From: Rikenellaceae bacterium
GTDB lineage: Bacteria; Bacteroidota; Bacteroidia; Bacteroidales; Rikenellaceae
Reading direction: 5' to 3'
DNA length: 35,815 nt
NCBI GenBank assembly: GCA_009783565.1
Contig: WRDF01000014.1
Span: 1-35,815, forward strand
A program made the position numbers and the translations under genes. How positions within the stretch are numbered: the first letter of the stretch is position 1; every line of letters starts with the position of its first letter. Positions 28,457-34,073 of the stretch are shown here, one piece after another. The notes under the pieces were generated by a model that ran no database searches, was not told the origin of the DNA, and saw only the letters and a program-made list of their open reading frames with translations.

Positions 28457-30001
28457 ATGTCAAGAAACAAGAAAGTTCTCGACCTCAAAAAGCGCATGGA
28501 AAAGATCCATGACGGCGGAGGGGCGCAAGCCGTTGAGAAACAGAAAGCTATGGGTAAGCTCACGGCACGTGAGAGGATTATCGCCCTGCTCGACAAAGAG
28601 ACGTTTCAGGAGTACGACATCTTTGTTAAACATGACAACACCGACTTCGGAATGCAGGACAAAGAGCTGCCCGGTGACGGTGTTATTATAGGTACCGGCT
28701 CGATTCTGGGACAGCCGGTTGCCATTTTCGCCCAGGATTTCACGGTGGCCGGAGGGTCGCTCGGCTTCATGCACGCGCGCAAGATCACCAAGATCATGGA
28801 CTACGCGCTGAACATGAAAATTCCGCTTATCGGGATTAATGACTCAGGCGGCGCGAGGATTCAGGAAGGGGTAAATGCACTTGCAGGTTACGGCGAGATT
28901 TTCTTCCGTAACACGCTGTCGAGCGGGGTTATTCCGCAGATTTCGGTGATTCTCGGCCCGTGTGCCGGCGGTGCGGTATATTCGCCTGCGCTCACTGACT
29001 TTGTTTTTGTTGTGGACAAAATCTCGAAAATGTTCATCACGGGGCCTGAGGTCATCAAGACTGTTCTGGGTGAGGATATTTCGGCCGAAGCTCTCGGAGG
29101 CGCTCGCGTGCACGCCGAGACGAGCGGCAACGCCCACTTCTTCGCCAACAGCGAGGAGGAGTGCTTCCATCAGATACGGCGACTTATCTCGATGCTCCCA
29201 CCGGCGAACAACAAGGGTGCGGAGAAAATCGAACCCGCCCAGCCGCTCCGTAAGTATAATATTAAAAAGATCGTACCGGACGACCCGTCGCAGCCTTATG
29301 ACGTGCGTGACGTAATCCGCGCGTTGGCCGACAACAGCGATTTTATGGAGGTTATGGAGATGTTCGCCGCCAATGCCGTTATCGGTTTCGGGCGCGTGAA
29401 CGGCGAGACGGTGGGTTTCGTATGTAATCAGCCGCTGGTTCTGGCGGGGGTTCTGGACTGTGATTCCTCGGACAAGATAGCGCGCTTTATCCGTTTCTGT
29501 GACTCGTTCAACATTCCGATAATCACTCTGGAAGACTTGCCGGGATATCTTCCGGGCATCGACCAGGAGCACGCCGGAGTGATCCGGCACGGGGCGAAAA
29601 TTCTGTACGCATATAGTGAGAGCACCGTGCCAAAGATCACCATAATCATGCGCAAGGCATATGGCGGGGGCTACATTGCTATGGGTTCGCGCCACCTGCG
29701 CTCGGACTTCGTTTTTGCATGGCCTCAGGCCGAGATAGCCGTTATGGGTGCGGAAGGCGCGGCCAATATCATCTTCAAGAAGGAGATACAGGAGGCCGAA
29801 GACCCGGTTAAGATGCGCCAGATCAAGATCGACGAATATCGTGAGAAGTTTGCGAACCCTTACGTGGCGGCATCCAAAGGCTATGTCGATGCGGTTATTT
29901 CGCCTGAGGACACGCGTAAATTCATCGAGCGCGCGTTGCATGTATCGGCGACGAAAGATGTCAAGCGTCCGATGAAGAAACACGGCATACCGCCGTTCTA
30001 A
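28457..30001 (+). CDS. pccB: Biotin-dependent acyl-CoA carboxyltransferase (propionyl-CoA carboxylase beta / methylmalonyl-CoA decarboxylase alpha)
   Basis: The 514-residue protein has the two crotonase-like halves of the carboxyltransferase family. Signatures are the N-terminal KLTARERI (34-41), AGGSLGFMHARKI (98-110), oxyanion-hole DSGGARIQEG (129-138), GPCAGGAVYSPALTDF (167-182), and in the second half ITLEDLPGYLPG and KAYGGGYIAMGSRHL. It transfers CO2 between biotin and an acyl-CoA, probably propionyl/methylmalonyl-CoA, in the succinate-propionate pathway. A biotin carrier follows 14 nt downstream. Neither a biotin carboxylase nor the sodium-pump decarboxylase subunit is in the window, so direction (carboxylase or Na+-linked decarboxylase) cannot be settled. 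Confidence 0.93.
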   Translation: MSRNKKVLDLKKRMEKIHDGGGAQAVEKQKAMGKLTARERIIALLDKETFQEYDIFVKHDNTDFGMQDKELPGDGVIIGTGSILGQPVAIFAQDFTVAGGSLGFMHARKITKIMDYALNMKIPLIGINDSGGARIQEGVNALAGYGEIFFRNTLSSGVIPQISVILGPCAGGAVYSPALTDFVFVVDKISKMFITGPEVIKTVLGEDISAEALGGARVHAETSGNAHFFANSEEECFHQIRRLISMLPPANNKGAEKIEPAQPLRKYNIKKIVPDDPSQPYDVRDVIRALADNSDFMEVMEMFAANAVIGFGRVNGETVGFVCNQPLVLAGVLDCDSSDKIARFIRFCDSFNIPIITLEDLPGYLPGIDQEHAGVIRHGAKILYAYSESTVPKITIIMRKAYGGGYIAMGSRHLRSDFVFAWPQAEIAVMGAEGAANIIFKKEIQEAEDPVKMRQIKIDEYREKFANPYVAASKGYVDAVISPEDTRKFIERALHVSATKDVKRPMKKHGIPPF

Positions 30002-30015
30002 ACCTTTGTCGGCTT

Positions 30016-30555
30016 ATGAAAGAGAAAAAAGAGGGCGATGATGCAACGCGTAAACGCGGACTTGTTGCCGAGATAAAGGAAAAAGCCGCCAGGGTTCGTA
30101 AAGCCCGCAAGGAAAGAGAACGGGCGGCATCGGAGAAAAAGGTCAAAGCAGAAGAAAAAAAGGCCCGTGAGATGGAGAAAAAAAACCGGGCGGCTGAGAA
30201 AGAGCGGGCGGAAAAAGCAGAAAAAGCGCGCCGCGAAGAAATAAAGAACCGCGAGTTTCACATGATCTGCACCGAAAGCGGATGCTATGAGACGACGCTC
30301 AATAAGATGTTCCTTTCACGCCGACCGTGGCAGCCAGACGAGGGTGGGCGTATCCTGTCGTTCATGCCCGGCACGGTAGAGGAGATCGCAGTGAAGGCGG
30401 GCGATACGGTGAAAGCGGGCGATGTGCTGATGATCTTCCGCGCCATGAAGATGAACAACCGCATACTTGCGCCTGCGGACGGAGTCGTAGGCTCGGTGCA
30501 CGTGCAGCCGGGCGAGAACGTCTCGAAAAACACGGTGATGATCGAATTCGTGTAA
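30016..30555 (+). CDS. Biotin carboxyl carrier protein with a long charged coiled-coil N-terminus
   Basis: The C-terminal domain (about 108-179) is a biotinyl-lipoyl fold with the biotinylation motif AMKM at 143-146, so Lys145 carries biotin, followed by APADGVVGSVHVQPGENV. The first 80 residues are almost entirely Lys, Glu, Arg and Ala in long helical runs and should form a coiled coil or single alpha-helix. Related carriers for methylmalonyl-CoA decarboxylase usually have a membrane-anchoring gamma-like segment or a Pro/Ala-rich swinging linker instead. Residues 81-107 contain two Cys (CTESGC). It is co-transcribed with the carboxyltransferase and serves as its mobile biotin arm. No TM helix is present, so it is soluble. 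Confidence 0.9.
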   Translation: MKEKKEGDDATRKRGLVAEIKEKAARVRKARKERERAASEKKVKAEEKKAREMEKKNRAAEKERAEKAEKARREEIKNREFHMICTESGCYETTLNKMFLSRRPWQPDEGGRILSFMPGTVEEIAVKAGDTVKAGDVLMIFRAMKMNNRILAPADGVVGSVHVQPGENVSKNTVMIEFV

Positions 30556-30711
30556 CGCACGCGCATGTTTTTCTACTTGTCGGATGACAAATTTGTGTGA
30601 ATAAACCATAAATCACGATTTTTCGGCTCATTTTATTCGAGATTATATAATTTTCACTATATTGCCGGAAATTTGGAAGAATAAACCTTAATCCTCTAAA
30701 AACGCACGGTT

Positions 30712-30987
30712 ATGAACAAGGCTCAACTTGTAACAGCAATGGCCGAACAGGCCGGCATCACAAAAGTAGATGCAAAGAAAGCGCTCGACGCGTTCATCAA
30801 AGTCACCGGAAAGGCGCTGGCCGAAGGTGATAAACTCTCGCTCGTAGGGTTCGGATCGTTCTCGGTGGCGAAGAAACCCGCCCGCATGGGACGCAATCCG
30901 CGCACGGGAGCGGCTATTAAGATCGCTCCGAAGCACGTTGCCAAGTTCCGCCCCGGCGCCGAACTTCACGCAAAGATCCGCAAATAA
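30712..30987 (+). CDS. hup: HU family DNA-binding protein
   Basis: This is a 91-residue nucleoid protein of the HU/IHF family that bends DNA as a dimer. The N-terminal helical part starts MNKAQLVTAMAEQAGITKVDAKKALDAF. The body KLSLVGFGSFSVAKKPARMGRNPRTGAAIKI holds the conserved beta-arm motif, including the intercalating Pro in GRNPRTG, and the C-terminus is complete. It matches HU rather than IHF in lacking an extended C-terminal helix. The 156-nt upstream spacer is AT-rich, with no exact TAnnTTTG box. A strong terminator follows. Confidence 0.95.
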   Translation: MNKAQLVTAMAEQAGITKVDAKKALDAFIKVTGKALAEGDKLSLVGFGSFSVAKKPARMGRNPRTGAAIKIAPKHVAKFRPGAELHAKIRK

Positions 30988-31015
30988 TAATAAGTGACGC
31001 GGTAATGTATTTAGG

Positions 31016-31050
31016 GGTCTGTTCGCACAAATTCGTGTGAACAGACCTTT
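31016..31050 (+). terminator. Terminator after the HU gene
   Basis: Thirteen-base arms starting GGTCTGTTC (31016) and ending GAACAGACC (31047) pair throughout with one G-U pair; a T-rich run (TTTGTTT) follows. Confidence 0.85.
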
Positions 31051-31062
31051 GTTTACACGTAC

Positions 31063-31090
31063 TTTTTTACGCAAAAAAACGTTATCTTTG
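31063..31090 (+). promoter_or_regulatory. Promoter of ssrA
   Basis: TATCTTTG at 31083-31090 is a consensus -7 box, and a T-run (31063-31068) sits where the -33 box belongs. The mature tmRNA 5' end is predicted at 31129, leaving a short 5' leader for RNase P. Confidence 0.7.
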
Positions 31091-31128
31091 TAAGATTGTT
31101 CACGCACTGCGCGAACGCAAAACCACAT

Positions 31129-31530
31129 GGGGACGACCGGTTTTGACAGCAGGCAGAGTTTGATCGTAAGCACGCCGAGCGTTGTACGGAGGCTCGTAAA
31201 AATGAACGTTCAACCAACAAATGGCAATAATAGCTATGCACTCGCTGCGTAATTTACCAAGTAAATTCGCTTAATCCGCGGGCCCAAGGCTGGTCTGCCG
31301 ACGAGTACCTCGCTGCCGTGTCCCGCTCCTTGACGCGGCGGCTTACGGGGTATCATCAATGAGGGGATAGTCGGACGGGATGCCCGTGCCGTTCGGCGAA
31401 ATCAGGCGGGCTGGGGCTTGTGTTAGGCTGCCGGATGCCGGATGCAAGCAGGAGGATCAAACGCCGGCTAAGCGTGTAGAAAGCTTTCGGGTTCCCTGTT
31501 TGGACGAGGGTTCGACTCCCTCCGTCTCCA
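31129..31530 (+). ncRNA. ssrA: Transfer-messenger RNA (tmRNA)
   Basis: The RNA rescues stalled ribosomes and tags unfinished proteins. The 5' GGGGACG (31129) pairs with CGTCTCC at the 3' end (one G-U), and the discriminator A is 31530; CCA is not encoded. The tRNA-like part includes GGTTTTGAC near the 5' end and the T-arm GGGTTCGACTCCC near the 3' end. The tag frame ends NNSYALAA-stop (stop at 31250-31252), matching the ALAA ending of Bacteroidetes tags. I cannot fix the resume codon; the open frame reaches back at least to 31205. The one-piece form is about 402 nt. The downstream DNA is phage-like, and ssrA 3' ends are common integration sites. Confidence 0.96.
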
Positions 31531-31565
31531 CAATCAACACTGATTATCAGTTAATTACGAGAATT

Positions 31566-31607
31566 ACACCCGTTTATACACCCGATAAGTGTAGAGCGGG
31601 TGTTTTT
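31566..31607 (+). terminator. Terminator of ssrA
   Basis: Arms ACACCCG (31566-31572) and CGGGTGT (31597-31603) are perfect and followed by TTTTCTTT. The 24-nt loop repeats the word ACACCCG, allowing an alternative register. Confidence 0.75.
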
Positions 31608-31714
31608 CTTTGGTATTATCTCGATTGTTTCCACAATTTTGTGGAGCGAGTTTTTGCCCCTAATAATATCCGAGTTGTACCTCTTTGACAGTATCAAGAC
31701 GTTAAAAGGTATTA

Positions 31715-31745
31715 TTTCGGAGGTCGAGAATAATTTGTAGCTTTG
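31715..31745 (+). promoter_or_regulatory. Promoter of the dinD-like gene
   Basis: TTTC (31715-31718), a 19-nt spacer and TAGCTTTG (31738-31745) fit the Bacteroidetes consensus with one -33 mismatch. No LexA-type operator is apparent to the eye. Confidence 0.65.
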
Positions 31746-31760
31746 CCGAAAACTAACTTT

Positions 31761-31811
31761 ATGGAAATACAGGTTAATTTCGCAAATAATGGGAAAGGAG
31801 TAGAATTATGA
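31761..31811 (+). CDS. Possible 16-codon leader ORF before dinD
   Basis: ATG at 31761 opens a 16-residue frame ([16 protein letters not shown]) that ends at TGA 31809-31811, overlapping the dinD ATG (31808) as ATGA. It starts about 16 nt after the promoter -7 box, where a first start codon would be expected. A purine-rich AAAGGAG lies near its end and could serve the downstream start. Whether it is translated is unproven; translational coupling to dinD is the likely consequence if so. Confidence 0.35.
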   Translation: MEIQVNFANNGKGVEL

Positions 31812-32635
31812 AAGCAAGTGAAATAACCGATCTCTTTAATAAATTCGAATCCGCCGCTTCTGAGTACGAGGGAGTGGAATGTTGGAGCGCACGAGAATTG
31901 CAGCACCTTTTGGGTTACTCTAAATGGGAGAATTTCTCAAAGGTGGTCGATAAAGCCAAAGAGGCCGCGAATAATGCGGGTGTGAGCATCTCTGATCACT
32001 TTCCTGACGTCGGGAAAGTGATCGAGGCAGGCAAGGGGGCTATCCATGAAATCGAGGATATTTTATTAACTCGATATGCCTGTTATTTGGTGGCTCAAAA
32101 TGGAGATAGTAGGAAGCCCGAAATATCTTTTGCTCAGAATTACTTTGCTGTTCAGACCCGCAGAGCAGAATTGATCACCCAGCGATTAATGGAGGGCGAA
32201 AGGGTCAAGGCGAGGGCGAAACTCATAGAGACCGAACGTAAACTATCCGGCGTTTTGTACGAGAGGGGCATTGACAATAAGGGCTTTGGGATTATTCGCT
32301 CCAAAGGCGATCAAGCCCTGTTCCGTTTATCGACCTCCCAGTTAAAACGTAAATTCGGCGCACCCGAAGCGCGTCCTATTGCGGACTTCATGCCAACAAT
32401 AGGCATTAAGGCAAAGGATTTAGCCGCCGAAATGACCAGTACCAACGTGCAGACTAAGGACTTAAAAGGAATTAATCCGATAGAGCGGGAACACATTGAT
32501 AATAACCTTGCCGTTCGTAAAATGCTTATCGAGCGTGGGATACAGCCGGAGCTAATGCCTCCCGCTGAGGATGTCAAGAAAGTAGAACGGAGGCTTGAAA
32601 CAGAAAAGAAAAAAGCGTTGAAAAATAAGAAATAG
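31808..32635 (+). CDS. dinD: DinD-like DNA-damage-inducible protein
   Basis: The 275-residue protein closely resembles E. coli DinD (about 274 residues), an SOS-induced protein reported to act on RecA filaments. The N-terminal half (about 10-120) is a BRO-N/antirepressor-like region: [26 protein letters not shown], then [10 protein letters not shown] and [17 protein letters not shown]. The middle is a helical [19 protein letters not shown] segment, followed by [24 protein letters not shown]. The C-terminus is very Lys/Glu-rich. It lies in the island after ssrA, with its own promoter, and family members are often carried by mobile elements. No SOS box could be found by eye, so induction by DNA damage here is unproven. 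Confidence 0.88.
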   Translation: MKASEITDLFNKFESAASEYEGVECWSARELQHLLGYSKWENFSKVVDKAKEAANNAGVSISDHFPDVGKVIEAGKGAIHEIEDILLTRYACYLVAQNGDSRKPEISFAQNYFAVQTRRAELITQRLMEGERVKARAKLIETERKLSGVLYERGIDNKGFGIIRSKGDQALFRLSTSQLKRKFGAPEARPIADFMPTIGIKAKDLAAEMTSTNVQTKDLKGINPIEREHIDNNLAVRKMLIERGIQPELMPPAEDVKKVERRLETEKKKALKNKK

Positions 32636-32702
32636 CCAACCTACTACAATTTGTAGCCGGTTAAATTTCAACTGTCCGATTTTCTCGGACGGTTCAAAAG
32701 AG

Positions 32703-32733
32703 AAGCCACCCATTGAGGTGGCTTTCCCTTTTT
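32703..32733 (+). terminator. Terminator after dinD
   Basis: Perfect 8-bp arms AAGCCACC (32703-32710) and GGTGGCTT (32717-32724) are followed by TCCCTTTTTT. A smaller hairpin GTCCGA-TTTTC-TCGGAC precedes it near 32674-32690. Confidence 0.85.
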
Positions 32734-32824
32734 TAATATTGTGGCATTTGTAGCATCGATCCTCGCTCTCTCAATTTATAATACGCCCAAAAATTGCATT
32801 AATAAATTAACAAAAATCGATAGA

Positions 32825-32844
32825 TGCGTTAAATATTTAACGCA
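32825..32844. repeat. 20-bp perfect palindrome at the end of the terminase-like operon
   Basis: TGCGTTAAATATTTAACGCA is a perfect palindrome 7 nt beyond the stop of the minus-strand gene. It may be a terminator stem without a loop, or a protein-binding site. Confidence 0.5.
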
Positions 32845-32850
32845 AGAGGG

Positions 32851-33225
32851 CTAAATTTCGTTTCCATCGATTTCCAATTCTTCGCCGAAATCATTTGTTA
32901 AAACCAGCTTATCGACAGAATAGGTCATGCTGCCGGACACCTCGACTTCCTGCTTCTCGGTGTAGCCCCGCTTTTTGCCGAGCGTTTTACAGGCGAAGAT
33001 AATGGCGGCAGTATCTCCTGCCTCGATTCGTTTGAATAGCGCGTCCTCGACAATATCGAGCCGTTCATCTTTGATGTCTTCGATTTCGGCGGCAAGTTCA
33101 GGATCATCTTTGAGCCAGCGATAATATGTCCTACGATCGATGCCGAGTTTGGCGCAAGCGTATGATACTATGCCCCCCGCCTTTCGCATAGCTTCGGGTA
33201 GCAATTCTTTCTCTTTTTCTTTCAT
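32851..33225 (-). CDS. Phage small-terminase-like HTH protein
   Basis: From ATG 33225 the protein is 124 residues. An N-terminal helix-turn-helix (AMRKAGGIVSYACAKLGIDRRTYYRWLKDDPEL, about 10-45) is followed by helices DIKDERLDIVEDALFKRIEAGDTAAIIFACKTLGKKRGY and a beta-rich acidic tail. This order is that of small terminase subunits and related phage DNA-recognition proteins. In a phage the partner would be a large terminase; none is present, so it may be a remnant or regulator. Its ATG overlaps the TGA of the upstream gene (ATGA), so the two are translationally coupled. A start at 33234 is possible but less likely. Confidence 0.72.
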   Translation of the reverse strand: MKEKEKELLPEAMRKAGGIVSYACAKLGIDRRTYYRWLKDDPELAAEIEDIKDERLDIVEDALFKRIEAGDTAAIIFACKTLGKKRGYTEKQEVEVSGSMTYSVDKLVLTNDFGEELEIDGNEI

Positions 33226-33703
33226 TGTAAACAATCATCTGTTATCTCGTATCTTACACCGTCTTCTATCAAAATGATTCGGGGCGGAATGATAATGTCT
33301 TTGCCGTCAGCATCGGTGTTCGCCGATTTAGTCGGAGCATACCATCCCGCCATCTTCGCGAGTTGCGCGATAGCAGTAATTATGTCGCCGGTAGATATTT
33401 TAGCTCCAACCTTTTGAGCGTCTCCGTCTATTATATTCGACAAAATTTCAAGGGTCTCATAGCGGGTTAAAACGTCCCTTTTAGCAGCCTCTCTGATTTC
33501 TGCGTGCCTCACCTCCTCTTTTACCTTTTCGTCGCCCATAAGGCGCGTGGCGTTATATTCTCGCGCCATTGTGATGTGTCTATTTAGCGTTCTGCGCGAT
33601 TTGTGCCAAAGTGTGCCAAAATGCGCTAAAACTTTCTCCCTGTTTTTTCAGGATTTCCGTAAATGTAGTCGGCTATTTCGATCACTTGCTTTGAGTATTT
33701 CAT
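33222..33703 (-). pseudogene. Small-terminase-like gene split by a -1 frameshift at an A6 run
   Basis: The upstream frame starts at ATG 33703 (MKYSKQVIEIADYIYGNPEK) and hits TAG at 33626-33628 after 25 codons. The -1 frame then continues through NREKVLAHFGTLWHKSRRTLNRHI into MAREYNATRLMGDEK (Met at 33569) and ends at TGA 33222-33224. Slipping back one base on the six A residues (T6 at 33643-33648 on the plus strand) joins the parts into about 159 residues with an N-terminal helix-turn-helix (GTLWHKSRRTLNRHI) and a helical C-terminal half typical of small terminases. I call it a broken gene, or one using -1 slippage; sequence alone cannot decide. The 33569 start would give a 115-residue product without the HTH. 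Confidence 0.65.
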
Positions 33704-33747
33704 TTTTATGACATTTAAGGACAAATACTGACAAAATATTTCATTTC

Positions 33748-33790
33748 ACACAAAAATATGCATAAATACACAAAGTGTGCATATTTGTGT
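33748..33790. promoter_or_regulatory. Inverted repeat and possible -7 box upstream of the terminase-like operon
   Basis: Arms 33748-33762 (ACACAAAAATATGCA) and 33778-33790 (TGCATATTTGTGT) pair except for a 2-nt bulge. The minus-strand box TATTTTTG (33751-33758) lies within the left arm, about 48 nt before ATG 33703, so the repeat could be an operator or hairpin over the promoter. No good -33 box is found. Confidence 0.45.
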
Positions 33791-33850
33791 CAAATAAAAT
33801 CCGTGTGACGGTCTTTCGTAGGTCATCACACGTTTTTTCATAGTTTTTGC

Positions 33851-33858
33851 TACCTTTG
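33851..33858 (+). promoter_or_regulatory. Promoter of the methyltransferase leader RNA
   Basis: TACCTTTG matches the TAnnTTTG -7 box, with a T-run (33833-33838) near the -33 position. Transcription should begin near 33864, giving a 5' leader of about 210 nt before the ATG at 34074. Confidence 0.6.
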
Positions 33859-33863
33859 CGAGT

Positions 33864-34073
33864 GTAAGAACGAAAAGACATGTAAAATAAAGAAAATAAA
33901 TAATTGAGCTTGTAGCTCTTATTCTCACATCTTCGAAATCTGGTAAATTTCATCCGAGAATAGGTTGCGAAAGCTCACGCTACGGCGTGAGCTGTTCGTG
34001 CTTATTTGGGTGAAACGGTTTACCAGAGCCGGAAGATGTAAATAAGCGTTCGCGGGCAGTTTCACGCTTTTTT
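33864..34073 (+). ncRNA. Highly structured leader RNA of unknown family before the DNA methyltransferase
   Basis: The 370-nt gap 33704-34073 has no credible gene. Its second half can fold into one long nested structure. Stem A pairs 33918-33923 with 34041-34046 and 33927-33934 with 34032-34039. Stem B pairs TCTGGTAAA (33939-33947) with TTTACCAGA (34019-34027) and 33948-33955 with 34008-34015. Stem C is GCTCACGC (33973-33980) / GCGTGAGC (33985-33992) closing a TACG loop, the stable cUACGg tetraloop. A final hairpin AAGCGT (34044-34049) / ACGCTT (34064-34069) runs into six T (34068-34073) directly before the ATG, as in an intrinsic terminator. Bases 34040-34046 have alternative partners, allowing a switch. 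I do not recognise the family. Confidence 0.6.
34044..34073 (+). terminator. Terminator-like hairpin abutting the methyltransferase start codon
   Basis: AAGCGT (34044-34049) pairs with ACGCTT (34064-34069), and the run of six T ends one base before ATG 34074. Bases 34044-34046 are also needed for the closing stem of the upstream fold, so the two structures exclude each other, as in attenuators. Confidence 0.55.

Noticed and set aside
31380-31688. 102-codon open frame on the plus strand
   Set aside because: It lies mostly within the tmRNA 3' half and its terminator, with no family resemblance; it is chance coding in a structured RNA.
33600-33625. GTGCCAAA repeated twice (tandem repeat or iteron)
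   Set aside because: Only two copies, and they encode FGTLW-HKS in the -1 frame of the terminase-like gene, so coding explains them.
33741-33953. 70-codon minus-strand open frame in the gap before the methyltransferase
   Set aside because: It crosses the inverted repeat, the plus-strand promoter and the start of the structured RNA; its sequence shows no domain and no credible start signal.
33864-34073. Retron, CRISPR/tracr or group II intron RNA as explanation of the structured leader
   Set aside because: No reverse transcriptase, Cas gene, spaced repeats or intron domain V pattern is visible nearby.
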